A DNA stretch of 64,000 bases from Desulfurivibrio sp044068625 (GCF_044068625.1 NZ_JBIPKH010000005.1:103387-167386); one strand, 5' to 3'; shown: positions 9,452 through 18,534, numbered from the stretch's first letter. Notes: generated by a model from the sequence alone, not told the origin. Program-made: numbers and translations.

Positions 9452-11770
9452 ATGGAAAGTCAACTCAGCGCCGATCAAGTGGAGATCATTCAGGAGTTCA
9501 TCCAGGAGTGCACCGATCTGTTGGACAATCTTGAACCGACCATCGTCGCCTTTAACGAGTTCACTCAACACAGCGATTTCTCCCCCACCGAAGAGAAGAT
9601 GCCGATCCTCCACGAGGTTTTCCGGCTCTTCCATTCGATCAAGGGCAGCGCCGGGTTTTTGAATTTCGACCATATGTCCACCACCGCCCACGCCGCCGAA
9701 AATCTGCTGGATAAGATCAGAAAGGGAGAGCTGGCCATGAGCGGCGACCATGTTGATCTGCTCTGCCGGACCTGTGACTTTATGCGGGCCACCCTGGACC
9801 AGGTGGCCAGTCAGCTCAACGACCAGAACATGGCCCAGGAGGCCGAGGAGTTGACCAAACGGCTTAAAAGTTCCCTGGCCGGAGCCCAATCCCCCGCCAG
9901 CGCCACCCTGGCCGAACCTGCCGGCTCCACGAAACCCGCCAAGCCGGACAGCGACCAGTTCGATTCGGCGATGACCCCGGAGATGATCGCCGCCTTTGTC
10001 CAGGAGGCCGTCGAGCAGTTGCAGGAGGTGGAGGAGGGTTTGCTGGCCTGGAGCCGGAATGGCGACTCCAACTCCCTCATCGGCGAACTGTTCCGCAAGA
10101 TCCACAGTTTCAAGGGGAACTGCGGCTTTGTCGGGCTGGCCGATCTGGAACGCCTGAGCCATGGCATCGAAACCGTGCTCGACACGGCCCGGGCCGGAGC
10201 CTGCCCGGCCAAGGTCCGGCCCGCCGACACCCTGCTCAATCTGATCGATATCCTCAAAGGGGCTTTGGCCGATATCGCCGCTGGCGGCAAGGGTCGGATC
10301 GACGGCCTGGATCTCTACCTGGAACTGCTCGAAGATCTCCTCCCCGCCCACCGGAAAGGCAACGGCACCCCCCCGGCGGCTCCCCGCCTGGGGGAGATCC
10401 TCCAGGAGCAAGGAGTGGTCAGCGCCGAGACCATCAACCAGGCCCTCAAAACCCAGGGTCGGCCCTTGGGAGAGATCATGGTGGAGATGGGCGCGGTTAC
10501 CGCCGAGGAGGTGGACCGGGCCCTGGAAGCCCAGAAACAAGCGGCGGCGCGGGCGGAAACGCAACCGGCCTGTCCCGGAGGCATTGCCAAACGCCAGGAC
10601 CTGCGGGTCGATGTGGAAAAGATCGACAATCTGATCAACCTGATCGGGGAACTGGTGATTGCCGAAAACATGCTGGTCCACAGCCCCGATATCGAAGATC
10701 TGGAGCTGGAAAATTTCACCAAGGCCTCCCAGCAGATGAGCAAGATCGTCAAGGAGCTGCAGGAGGTGGCCATGTCGATCCGGATGATTCCGGTGGCTGG
10801 CCTTTTCAATCGGATGACCAGACTGGTCCACGATCTCTCCCGCAAATCGGGGAAAAAGGTGAACCTGGTCACCGGCGGCACCGAAACCGAGGTGGACAAG
10901 ACGGTGATCGAGAAGATCACCGATCCCCTGGTCCACCTGATCCGCAACTCCATGGATCACGGGCTGGAAAACCCGGAAGAGCGACGAACGGCGGGCAAGG
11001 AGGAGAGCGGCACCCTGCGGCTGACCGCCAGCCATGAAGAGGGTGAGGTGCTGATCCGGATCGAGGATGACGGCCGGGGGCTCAACCGGGACAAAATTTT
11101 GCAAAAGGCGAGCCAGAAGGGGCTGCTGGAAGGCGATGGCGCCGGTCTCAGCGACCAGGAGGTGGCGGCGATGATCTTCCTGCCCGGGTTCTCCACGGCC
11201 GAACGGGTAACCGATGTTTCCGGCCGGGGGGTGGGAATGGATGTGGTAAAACAGAATCTTCAGCAGATCAACGGCAAGATCGACATCGAGAGCAGCCCCG
11301 GCCAGGGTACCCTGATCACTCTGCGAATCCCCTTGACCATGGCCATTATCGACGGGATGATGGTCCGGGTCGGAGAGAGCCGCTATATAATCCCGATTCT
11401 CGCCATCCGGGAATCGTTTCGCCCCAGCCCGGGGGCCATCACCATGACCCCCGACGGCGGCGAGATGGTCCGGGTGCGGGACCGGCTCTTTCCGGTGTTG
11501 CGGCTCAATCGTCTCCACCGGGTGGCCGGAGCCCGCCAGCGCCTGGATGAGGGAATTCTGATTCTGCTGGAAAACCAGGGCCGCAATGTCTCCCTTTTTG
11601 TGGATGAAATTCTGGGCCAGCAGCAGACGGTAATCAAGGGCCTTTCGGGATATATCGGCGTAATCGGTCAGGTCCGCTGCGTTTCCGGCTGCACCATTCT
11701 CGGCAACGGCGAGGTCTGTCTGATCCTGGATGCCGGCAACCTGACCGAAATCGATCCGGTCGCCATCTAA
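9452..11770 (+). CDS. cheA: Chemotaxis histidine kinase CheA with two HPt domains
   Basis: Central kinase of the array, 772 aa. Two phosphotransfer domains are visible: HPt1 with H61 (FHSIKGSAGFL) and HPt2 with H218 (IHSFKGNCGFVGL). Residues about 311-365 carry two LGEIL/LGEIM plus GAVTAEEV-type helical motifs resembling the MshEN/GspE N-terminal module, an unusual insert for CheA. Then come the P3 dimerisation helices, the P4 ATPase (DPLVHLIRNSMDHG, DDGRGLN, GRGVGMDVV) and the C-terminal CheW-like P5 domain. No clear P2 CheY-docking domain is recognised; the second HPt occupies that place. The two response regulators in the operon are likely phosphate acceptors. Confidence 0.94.
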   Translation: MESQLSADQVEIIQEFIQECTDLLDNLEPTIVAFNEFTQHSDFSPTEEKMPILHEVFRLFHSIKGSAGFLNFDHMSTTAHAAENLLDKIRKGELAMSGDHVDLLCRTCDFMRATLDQVASQLNDQNMAQEAEELTKRLKSSLAGAQSPASATLAEPAGSTKPAKPDSDQFDSAMTPEMIAAFVQEAVEQLQEVEEGLLAWSRNGDSNSLIGELFRKIHSFKGNCGFVGLADLERLSHGIETVLDTARAGACPAKVRPADTLLNLIDILKGALADIAAGGKGRIDGLDLYLELLEDLLPAHRKGNGTPPAAPRLGEILQEQGVVSAETINQALKTQGRPLGEIMVEMGAVTAEEVDRALEAQKQAAARAETQPACPGGIAKRQDLRVDVEKIDNLINLIGELVIAENMLVHSPDIEDLELENFTKASQQMSKIVKELQEVAMSIRMIPVAGLFNRMTRLVHDLSRKSGKKVNLVTGGTETEVDKTVIEKITDPLVHLIRNSMDHGLENPEERRTAGKEESGTLRLTASHEEGEVLIRIEDDGRGLNRDKILQKASQKGLLEGDGAGLSDQEVAAMIFLPGFSTAERVTDVSGRGVGMDVVKQNLQQINGKIDIESSPGQGTLITLRIPLTMAIIDGMMVRVGESRYIIPILAIRESFRPSPGAITMTPDGGEMVRVRDRLFPVLRLNRLHRVAGARQRLDEGILILLENQGRNVSLFVDEILGQQQTVIKGLSGYIGVIGQVRCVSGCTILGNGEVCLILDAGNLTEIDPVAI

Positions 11771-11785
11771 ACAGGGAGCGGGGTA

Positions 11786-12187
11786 ATGAAAATTTTGATC
11801 GTGGAAGATGATTTTATCAGCCGGACGGTGCTGCAGGAGATTCTGGCACCCTTCGGGATCTGTCACCAGGCGGTGGATGGCCGGGAGGCCCTAGCTGCCC
11901 ATCGCCGGGCCTTGAACGAAGGGACCCCCTACAACCTGATCTGCCTTGACATCATGATGCCAAACCTGGACGGCCAGGAGACCCTGCGCCAGATTCGCGA
12001 GCTGGAGAAAGAGCGGGGCATCGGGGGCAGCGACATGGTCAAGGTGATCATGACCACCGCTCTCGACGATCCCAAAAGCATCATGACCGCCCTGGTCAAG
12101 GGTTCCTGCGAAGGCTATCTGGTCAAGCCGATCAGGCGTGACACCCTGCTGGCCAAATTGCGCGAACTCGGAATGATCCAGGAGTAG
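11786..12187 (+). CDS. CheY-like single-domain response regulator
   Basis: A 133 aa stand-alone receiver. It has the acidic pair E7-D8-D9, acceptor D55 in ICLDIMMPN, the switch Thr in VIMTTAL and the conserved Lys in YLVKPI. It lies 15 bases after cheA, so it is the likely main output or phosphate sink for CheA. There is no output domain, so it acts by protein binding (flagellar motor, pilus machinery or another regulator). A second receiver gene lies 1.4 kb downstream. Confidence 0.92.
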   Translation: MKILIVEDDFISRTVLQEILAPFGICHQAVDGREALAAHRRALNEGTPYNLICLDIMMPNLDGQETLRQIRELEKERGIGGSDMVKVIMTTALDDPKSIMTALVKGSCEGYLVKPIRRDTLLAKLRELGMIQE

Positions 12188-12196
12188 GTTGGGGCC

Positions 12197-12703
12197 ATGA
12201 CCAGCAGCAACAAGGTGGTCGGGGTGGGCGAATTCGCCGTTTCCGCCAACCCGGGTGAGAAGATCAAGACCTTCGCCCTGGGTTCCTGCGTGGCGGTTAT
12301 TTTTCTCCACCGGCCCAGCCGTTCGGTGGGGCTGATCCATGTCGCCCTGCCCGACTCCGCAATCAGCCCCGATATCGCGGCCAAACGCCCCGGCTACTTT
12401 GCCGACACCGGCATTTCGGCCATTCTCAAGGATATGGCCACTCTGACCGGCACCGGAACCGGCAACGGCCTGGCCCGGGGGATGGTGGTCAAGATGGCCG
12501 GCGGGGCCAACGTGATGGACAGCAACAATACCTTCAACATCGGCAAACGCAACATCCTGGCCCTGAAGAAGATTCTCTGGCCCCTGGGAATGGGACCGAC
12601 GGCCGAGGATGTGGGCGGCGGCTTCAGCCGGACGGTGACGGTGGGGGTGGCCAGCGGCCGGGTCATGATCAGCTGCGCCGGCAAGGGAGAATGGGAATTA
12701 TGA
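12197..12703 (+). CDS. cheD: Chemoreceptor glutamine deamidase CheD
   Basis: CheD deamidates receptor glutamines and, in Bacillus and Thermotoga, docks with CheC/CheX-type phosphatases. The 168 aa protein carries the family hallmarks: ALGSCVAVIF with the catalytic Cys, then IHVALPDS with the catalytic His, and the following GGANV/NIGKRN region. It lies ten bases after cheY. Its presence together with cheX in one operon suggests a CheC/CheD/CheX-type adaptation circuit rather than the enterobacterial CheZ type. Confidence 0.93.
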   Translation: MTSSNKVVGVGEFAVSANPGEKIKTFALGSCVAVIFLHRPSRSVGLIHVALPDSAISPDIAAKRPGYFADTGISAILKDMATLTGTGTGNGLARGMVVKMAGGANVMDSNNTFNIGKRNILALKKILWPLGMGPTAEDVGGGFSRTVTVGVASGRVMISCAGKGEWEL

Positions 12704-13560
12704 ATCGGCAGGAAAAAGAACAGGCCGTGGCCCGACAGATCGCCGAACTGCCCCTGCTCTCCAGCTCGGCCACCCAGCTACTGGCCCTTGGCGGCACCGC
12801 CGATCACGGTCTGGCCGAGATCGTCAGGATCGTCAAGCACGACGCGATCCTGACCTCCCGGGTACTCAAGGTGGTCAACTCCGCCGCCTATGCCCGCGCG
12901 GTGGAGATTCACGCCATCGATCACGCCGTCTCCCTGCTCGGCGAGGATATGGTGGTAGCGACAGCCCTGCATGAGGCCGCCGGGCTGTTGCTGGCCAAGA
13001 GATTGACGGGCTATGCCGCCGAGGCGGGGGAACTCTGGCGCCACAACCTCAAAACCGCCCTGGCCGCCAAATTGCTGGCCCCCAGGGCCAGGTCCCCGGT
13101 CAATGGCGAACTGGCCTTCACCTGCGGCCTGCTCCATGATTTGGGCAAGGTGGTGATCTCCGACTACCTGGAGCAGACCGCCGGCAAGATCCGTCAGGCC
13201 ATCGAGCAGGGCCGGTTTCCTGACTACCTGGCGGCAGAACGGGCCATTCTGGGGATCGACCACGCCGAGGCCGGCTACAAAATCTGCCGCCGCTGGCAAC
13301 TGCCTACTCCCCTGGCCGAATCCTGCCGCCACCATCATCAGCCGGCGGCGGCCGCCGAAAACTGGCAAGGGCTGCTGTACGTGGTCCACCTGGCCGACAT
13401 CGTCGCCATGCTTTCCGGGGTCGGCACCGGAGCCGACACCCTGCAATACCGGCTGGATGGCGACTACGAGCGCCATCTCGAACTGGATGAAGCCGGCCTG
13501 AACGGCATCATGCTGGCGGTGGAACGGGAATTCGCCCAGGTTTGGGAAATCTTCTGCTGA
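12691..13560 (+). CDS. HDOD-domain signalling protein
   Basis: A 289 aa HDOD domain protein: EIVRIVKHDAILTSRVLKVVNSA is the typical start and CGLLHDLGKVVI the HD-like core. HDOD proteins are regulatory relatives of HD phosphohydrolases, usually without proven catalysis, and are common in chemotaxis and c-di-GMP gene sets of Proteobacteria and Desulfobacterota. It overlaps cheD by 13 bases. A second ATG at 12700 has comparable ribosome-binding context, so the start is uncertain by three codons. The exact role in the array is unknown. Confidence 0.88.
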   Translation: MGIMNRQEKEQAVARQIAELPLLSSSATQLLALGGTADHGLAEIVRIVKHDAILTSRVLKVVNSAAYARAVEIHAIDHAVSLLGEDMVVATALHEAAGLLLAKRLTGYAAEAGELWRHNLKTALAAKLLAPRARSPVNGELAFTCGLLHDLGKVVISDYLEQTAGKIRQAIEQGRFPDYLAAERAILGIDHAEAGYKICRRWQLPTPLAESCRHHHQPAAAAENWQGLLYVVHLADIVAMLSGVGTGADTLQYRLDGDYERHLELDEAGLNGIMLAVEREFAQVWEIFC

Positions 13561-13568
13561 GGGGAAAA

Positions 13569-13988
13569 ATGAGAATAGCCATTGTGGATGATTCGTCCAC
13601 GGCCAGGATGTTTATTCGACGCTGCCTGGAGATCGCCGGTTTTGGTGAAGCGGAGATCATCGAGGCCGAAAACGGCCGCGAAGCCCTGGAAAAGATCCGC
13701 CAAACTCCGGTGGACTTGCTGCTCACCGACCTGACCATGCCGGTGATGGACGGCCTGACCCTGCTAAGATGGCTCAAGGGCAACCCCAAACTGGCCGAAC
13801 TGCCGGTGCTGGTGATCACCAGTGCCGGCAACCCGGCCCGCAAAAAGGAGCTGGTGGACCTGGGGGTGATGGGAGTGATCGACAAACCGGTTTCCCCGGC
13901 CAAACTGAGCCAGATCCTGCAACCGCTGCTCTCTTCCGAACAGGTGGTGGACAATCGCCCCTTCACCGAGGAGCATGATGATGACTGA
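13569..13988 (+). CDS. Second CheY-like response regulator
   Basis: A 139 aa stand-alone receiver with D7-D8, acceptor D54 in LLTDLTMPVMDG, Thr in VLVITSAG and Lys in GVIDKPV. I choose ATG 13569, eight bases after the HDOD stop and preceded by GAGGGGAAA, over the in-frame ATG at 13542 that lies inside the HDOD gene. The acidic tail (EEHDDD) overlaps the cheX start. Pairing with the adjacent CheX-like protein suggests CheX dephosphorylates this regulator. Confidence 0.9.
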   Translation: MRIAIVDDSSTARMFIRRCLEIAGFGEAEIIEAENGREALEKIRQTPVDLLLTDLTMPVMDGLTLLRWLKGNPKLAELPVLVITSAGNPARKKELVDLGVMGVIDKPVSPAKLSQILQPLLSSEQVVDNRPFTEEHDDD

Positions 13989-14448
13989 ACAAAGATCGGG
14001 CGACCGTGACGACTGGCTGGCCAGGATGCCGCAAGTAGCGGCGGAGGTCATGGAAAACACCGCCTTCAGCGAGGTGCGCCAGGCCCCCGACGAACCACGT
14101 TATGACCAGCAAGCGGGAGCGGTTTCCCTGGAGGTTCTGGAACCAACCGGGGGCCAATTTTCCCTCTTGATCGACCGGGGGTTGCTGACCAGCCTGACCC
14201 GGCTGGTTTACGCCTTACCGGACGAGGAGATTACCCCCGCCATGGCGGATGATCTGCTGGCGGAGCTGCTCAACACCATCGCCGGCCGCTTTCTGGCCGA
14301 AGTCCTGCCGCCGGAACAGGGGTTCAGCCTGGGAATCCCCAGAATAGAACCCGGTCCGGGGCCCGCCCCCCCTTGCCCCGCCCTGCGCTGGGACTTAACC
14401 GTGGACAACCTGCCCTTCACCCTGCTGTTTTGCCACTCATCGCCTTAA
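13975..14448 (+). CDS. CheX-like chemotaxis phosphatase
   Basis: A 157 aa CheX/CheC-family protein. The key motif is E-L-L-N-T-I-A-G within DDLLAELLNTIAGRFL, matching the family's catalytic Glu and Asn that direct water onto the phospho-Asp of CheY. Only one such motif is seen, as in CheX rather than CheC. Three ATGs (13975, 13978, 13981) overlap the previous stop; GAGGAG at 13968-13973 best fits the third. It closes the operon and no T-rich terminator follows. Confidence 0.75.
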   Translation: MMMTEQRSGDRDDWLARMPQVAAEVMENTAFSEVRQAPDEPRYDQQAGAVSLEVLEPTGGQFSLLIDRGLLTSLTRLVYALPDEEITPAMADDLLAELLNTIAGRFLAEVLPPEQGFSLGIPRIEPGPGPAPPCPALRWDLTVDNLPFTLLFCHSSP

Positions 14449-14548
14449 CAAAAAAGGTTGTCAGCGGTTGGTGCCGTTGCTAAGTTGTCCGCCGTTACCC
14501 AACGCCCCCGGCGGGCAATTTAACGCGGTCCAATCCGGAGAATTTCTG

Positions 14549-15342
14549 ATGCCGAAATATTTTGTCCTCGACACCAATGTCCTGCTGCACAACGCCGATT
14601 CCATCAGCTCTTTTGCCGACAACACGGTGGTGCTGCCCATGTCGGTCATCGAGGAACTGGACCGCTTCAAATCCCACAGCGATGAACTGGGCCGCAACGC
14701 CCGGCGGGTCATCCGCCAGCTTGACCGGCTGCGGGAAAAAGGGGCGCCTGGCCCATGGGGTGCCGTTGGAAACCGGCGGGATGGTGAAGATCTATCCCGA
14801 AAAGGGACAGGTGACGGATCCGGGCCTGGATCTGGCCGTGGCGGACAACCGCATTCTGGCGGTGGCCTACACCCTGCTGCAACAGGGCCACAAGGTGATT
14901 TTCGTCTCCAAGGATATCAATGCCCGCCTGAAGGCCGATGCCCTGGGGATTGAAGTGATGGACTTCGAGAAGCAGAAGGTCGCAGCAGGAACCCGAGTCC
15001 TTGCGACTGAAGGTGGATCGGCTGCTGCGCGACCATACCGTGGAGTTGGAGGCGCTCACCTATATCCGGGGCCGCTCCATTTCCCGGCAGTTCGTGATTA
15101 TCGATGAGGCCCAGAACCTGACGCCCCACGAGATCAAGACCATTGTCAGCCGGGCTGACGAGGGAACCAAGATGGTGCTGACCGGCGATCCCTACCAGAT
15201 CGACAACCCCTATCTCGATTCAAGCAGCAACGGTTTGACCTACGCCGTGGAGCGGTTGAAGGCGCTGCCGCTGCATGGCCATATCACCCTCAAACGCAGC
15301 GAGCGCAGCGATCTGGCCGCCGCCGCCGCCGATTACCTGTAA
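14549..15342 (+). pseudogene. PhoH-family PIN/ATPase gene, frameshifted and internally deleted
   Basis: The N-terminal part (MPKYFVLDTNVLLHN, then DELGRNARRVIRQLDRL) is a PIN domain, and the C-terminal part (QFVIIDEAQNLTPHEIKTI and TGDPYQIDNPYLDSSSNGL) is the end of a PhoH ATPase. The reading frame shifts near 14740. At about 14980 the PIN linker joins directly to the late ATPase region (LRLKVDRLLRDH), so the Walker A segment and roughly 190 residues are absent. About 264 codons remain against roughly 450 for intact relatives. The C-terminal part could only be made from an internal start. An assembly error is an alternative explanation for the frameshift, less so for the deletion. Confidence 0.85.
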
Positions 15343-15347
15343 CCGCC

Positions 15348-15377
15348 CCACCCTGGCCATGGCCCCGGCCGGGGTGG
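15348..15377. terminator. Hairpin between convergent phoH remnant and rluA-type gene
   Basis: CCACCCTGGCC (15348-15358) pairs with GGCCGGGGTGG (15367-15377) with one mismatch and an eight-base loop. It fills the gap between two converging genes, so it may act as a bidirectional terminator, but no T run follows on either strand. Confidence 0.4.
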
Positions 15378-16355
15378 CTACCCGAGCAGCGCCGCCATTT
15401 CCGGCGGGATGGGACAGGAAAACTCCAGGGGGCGCTGATCGGCGGGATGGCGCATTTGCAATCCGGCACTGTGCAGGGCCTGGCGGGGTAGCCGCAAGTG
15501 GCGATGGTCGGCGGGGGTCAGGCCATCGGTCAGGAAGCGGAGGAAAAACTCTTCATCCGGGCCGTAGATCTTGTCGCCCACCACCGGAAAGCCCAAACTG
15601 CAAAGGGTGGCGCGAATCTGGTGGCAACGGCCGGTCAGCGGCCGGACTTCAAGCAGGCTGATTTTCCGCTGCAAAGCCAGGCGCCGGAAATGGGTGGCAC
15701 AGGGCACGGCCCCGGCGGGTGCCGGCTGCCCCTGGGGGAAAAAGCGGCTTTTCTTGCGAATCCGGCTGGCCGGGTCCGGGGCCAGAAAGCCCACGGCCAC
15801 CTGTTCACCGGGGGGGAATTCGCCCTCCACCAGAACCAGGTAATTTTTCCCAACCTGCTGCTCCCGCCACTGCCGGGCGCACTCCCGGGCCGCCGCCCGG
15901 TTCTTGGCCACCAGCACCAGACCGGAGGTTTCCCGGTCCAGCCGGTTGACCAAAAGCGGCTGGACCAACCCTCCCCGCTCCCGCAGCAGCCACCAGAGGG
16001 TATGGCGAAAATAACGCCCACCGGGATGACAAGGCAACGGGGCCGGCTTGTTCACCACCAGCAGATCATCATCCTCATAAACCACGCTGAAGTCCGCCGC
16101 CACCGGCGGCTCCGCCAACTCCGCCCCCTGGTAGGAAACCTGGTCGGCGGCAACAAGGATCCGCTCCGGGGCCACCGGCTCGCCGTTCACCCGCAGGCGA
16201 CCGGCGGCCAATTCCCGCCGCCACTGCTCCCGGGTCAGATAGGTAAACCGCCCGGCGACAAAATCCAGCACAGACCCCCCGGCCTGGCCGGCTTCGACCC
16301 GCACCGCGCAAACTCTTTCCGGCCCAGTCGGCTTCAATAAATCGGTTTTCGGCAT
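15378..16355 (-). CDS. RluA-family rRNA/tRNA pseudouridine synthase
   Basis: A 325 aa enzyme that isomerises uridine to pseudouridine in RNA. The N-terminal 100 residues resemble an S4-like RNA-binding segment (EQWRRELAAGRLRVNGEPV). The catalytic domain has YEDDDLLVVNKPAPLPCHPGG and the active-site loop NRLDRETSGLVLV with the nucleophilic Asp, then RPLTGRCHQIRATL. Length and order fit RluA/RluC/RluD relatives; which uridine is modified cannot be told. It is monocistronic and convergent with the phoH remnant. Confidence 0.92.
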   Translation of the reverse strand: MPKTDLLKPTGPERVCAVRVEAGQAGGSVLDFVAGRFTYLTREQWRRELAAGRLRVNGEPVAPERILVAADQVSYQGAELAEPPVAADFSVVYEDDDLLVVNKPAPLPCHPGGRYFRHTLWWLLRERGGLVQPLLVNRLDRETSGLVLVAKNRAAARECARQWREQQVGKNYLVLVEGEFPPGEQVAVGFLAPDPASRIRKKSRFFPQGQPAPAGAVPCATHFRRLALQRKISLLEVRPLTGRCHQIRATLCSLGFPVVGDKIYGPDEEFFLRFLTDGLTPADHRHLRLPRQALHSAGLQMRHPADQRPLEFSCPIPPEMAALLG

Positions 16356-16695
16356 AGTTCAAGCTTGGATAGTAAGAGGCGGTACTCTCCGCTTTTGCGG
16401 AGCCATCAGTTTTTGTGCGGCAATAACCTCCCGTGAAATCCGGATGACACTCGTCTTACGTTATCTTCACCGACCAAGCAATAGGAGAAAAGCCCCAGGG
16501 TAACCGCACAACAAGATCGACCAGTTCTTCTCCCTCGGCACCCTGCGCAAACGGGCCTGCGTCCGCAAGCCCCAAAATTCAGCAGGCGACCTGTCCTTTC
16601 GGACAGGTTACAACGGGCTGATTTGGTGATAGAAAAGCAGTAAAGAGCCAACCGTTGATCAGGCTGGGAGCCTAAAACAATTGGGAGCTGGGACC
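16356..16695. other. Intergenic region with two hairpins, no convincing gene
   Basis: The 340-base gap lies between the divergently transcribed rluA-type gene and the lipoprotein gene. It has a small hairpin CTCCGC-TTTT-GCGGAG (16387-16402), followed on the plus strand by TTTTT at 16410, and a perfect 8-base stem ACCTGTCC-TTTC-GGACAGGT (16589-16608). The second is in the leader expected for the lipoprotein mRNA, or in an unrecognised small RNA. An 81-codon minus frame here has no recognisable protein features. Confidence 0.5.
16589..16608. repeat. Perfect 8-bp inverted repeat upstream of lipoprotein gene
   Basis: ACCTGTCC and GGACAGGT flank a TTTC tetraloop about 90 bases before the lipoprotein start. 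It could be an RNA hairpin in the leader or a protein operator. No riboswitch consensus was matched. Confidence 0.5.
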
Positions 16696-18294
16696 ATGAA
16701 CCGCAAAATTATGCTGCAAATGCTGATACTGGTTTCATTGTTTTTACTTGCGGGTTGCTCCGGGGGTGGGAGTTCGGGGCCGGTGGCGGTGGGCGACGCG
16801 CCCGGCGACAACCCAACTGACCCGCCGCCGACCGGCGGGACGGAGCCCCCGGTTTACGAGGGACTCGCCGGTTTCGACTTTACCCTGCAGGAGGGGGACT
16901 ATTGGGAATATCTCTGGAGTTCCCAACGCTCTGCAAATGATGATGGGGTCTTTCGCCTCACCCTGGGCGCCCCCGTCATCCTGGACGGCAGGACGGCCTT
17001 CCCGGTGACGGTGACGGGAAAGCCGGTGGGGCGGGCCGGCGATCTGACCCATATCGCGGTCGAGAACAACCAGGTGCTGACCTCGATCGACGGGGCGACT
17101 TTTCAGGTGAATTTCGATGCCGGCGACGCCGGTGGGCAGATGGGTTTATTAGGTTACCTTGGGGAAGCTGATTGGTATGCCGCCTACGCCACGTCCACCG
17201 AGACGGTCGCCGACGGGACCTCGGTATACAGGCTCGGCGCGGCGGTTGACAACCCATTGTGCCAGACCATCGCCGGGGTAACGATCTGCGGCACGGAAGC
17301 TTCTTACATAGAAAAATATGAATATTACAAGCCGGGGATTGGGGCCGTCGCTTATCACTCCTACGAATCCTACACCTATACCGGCGGCGGCTACACCAGC
17401 ACCCACAGATTTCGGACCACGATTAATATCGTCAACAGCTCGTTGAGCGCGCCCGACGGCTTCAAGCCGGTCAGCCCCTGGCGGTGGCAAGCGGCGAATC
17501 CGGTGGCATTCAGCGGTTACAACTCAGGCGCCACGCTGCTGGATGGCCGCATCTACATGATCGGCGACGACAGCAAGCTTTACCACTATGACCTTGCCAG
17601 CCGCCAGTGGGGCGAAGGTGCCCCGCCTCCAGAGGGCTGCTATACTGCCGTCGCCCAGCCTTACGCTTCGCGGATTTACTGGTTTGGCGGGTTTACCTGG
17701 GGGGCGGAAATCTATGGCGCGGTTTGCAGTTTTGACCCCGAAACCGGCTTTTGGGCCCAGGAGGATGCCTTTAGCTTTGTCGGCTTGGGAGGGCATCGCA
17801 CGAAACAGCACGGGGCGGCCCTCCTGCCCAGCGGCGGGGTGGATCGCTACGCGGTTTTCCTGGCCAACTTCGATAAGAATGTCTATTTTTATGACTTCTG
17901 GGAGGGGGAGCATGCGCTGTGGTCGCCTTCGGCTTATCCGGGGGCGGAATCTTACCGGTCGCTGGCGGTTCACGATGAAAAACTGTACGTCTTTGGGGGA
18001 ACCCCCGATAGCCTCAACATGGTGAATTACAAGATAGATCCCTACCAGGAAATGCCCACCTGGATCCGGTTGGCCGACACGCCCCTGGGGAGTGCCTCCG
18101 GCAAACCCGTGGTTCTCGATGGCAAGATTTACCTCATCCTTTCCCAAAACCAGATGTACGATCCCCTGACCGATTCCTGGACCATCCAGTCCGCCCCCTT
18201 TTTTGAGGCGCAGGCCGCTGTTGCCTACGACAATAAGATTTACGTTGTGACCAGCAACAGCGTCCTGGCATATGATCCGTCCGCCGAACCGTAA
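16696..18294 (+). CDS. Lipoprotein with C-terminal Kelch-like repeats
   Basis: Secreted lipoprotein of 532 aa from ATG 16696; an upstream in-frame TTG at 16681 is less likely. Signal peptide with lipobox LLAGC, then a Gly/Ser/Pro linker. The middle half (about 50-250) is unrecognised, beginning with a segment containing YWEYLW. The C-terminal half has about five Kelch/beta-propeller-like units with the pattern hydrophobic-YxxGG and a Trp one turn later (RIYWFGGFTWG, KLYVFGG, KIYLIL, MYDPLTDSW, KIYVVTS). Likely anchored to the outer membrane. No gene overlaps it; function unknown. Confidence 0.8.
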   Translation: MNRKIMLQMLILVSLFLLAGCSGGGSSGPVAVGDAPGDNPTDPPPTGGTEPPVYEGLAGFDFTLQEGDYWEYLWSSQRSANDDGVFRLTLGAPVILDGRTAFPVTVTGKPVGRAGDLTHIAVENNQVLTSIDGATFQVNFDAGDAGGQMGLLGYLGEADWYAAYATSTETVADGTSVYRLGAAVDNPLCQTIAGVTICGTEASYIEKYEYYKPGIGAVAYHSYESYTYTGGGYTSTHRFRTTINIVNSSLSAPDGFKPVSPWRWQAANPVAFSGYNSGATLLDGRIYMIGDDSKLYHYDLASRQWGEGAPPPEGCYTAVAQPYASRIYWFGGFTWGAEIYGAVCSFDPETGFWAQEDAFSFVGLGGHRTKQHGAALLPSGGVDRYAVFLANFDKNVYFYDFWEGEHALWSPSAYPGAESYRSLAVHDEKLYVFGGTPDSLNMVNYKIDPYQEMPTWIRLADTPLGSASGKPVVLDGKIYLILSQNQMYDPLTDSWTIQSAPFFEAQAAVAYDNKIYVVTSNSVLAYDPSAEP

Positions 18295-18534
18295 GGGTGG
18301 TGGTGATGGAAATTCCGGCTGGATGACCACTGACTTTTTCCCCCTTGCGTCGGCGGCAGTGAGCGGCCTGCACCGAAACGATGTGCTTTTGGTCCACCGG
18401 CATGCTATGGTTTAGCAGGCAGTCGCGCCAGGCGTTTGACCTCCCCCGTTAGTGGGAGGGGCGGTGCCCTGCAAGTGTTGGCCAATCTGGCCCGGCATCC
18501 GATTTGCCGGGTAACCACCAGGGTGGGGGACCCG

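Noticed and set aside
9437..11866. 809-codon minus-strand frame across cheA
   Set aside because: Antisense shadow; cheA carries all expected motifs on the plus strand.
16480..16620. c-di-GMP riboswitch before the lipoprotein gene
   Set aside because: GCAAACGGG and a hairpin are present, but the remaining GEMM core and receptor positions do not line up.
16406..16651. 81-codon minus-strand frame
   Set aside because: Cys/Arg-rich sequence without ribosome site or recognisable domain, in a region with hairpins.
18436..18534. Earlier start for the OmpA/metalloprotease protein
   Set aside because: The added 33 residues have no ribosome site upstream, whereas ATG 18535 has one at good spacing.
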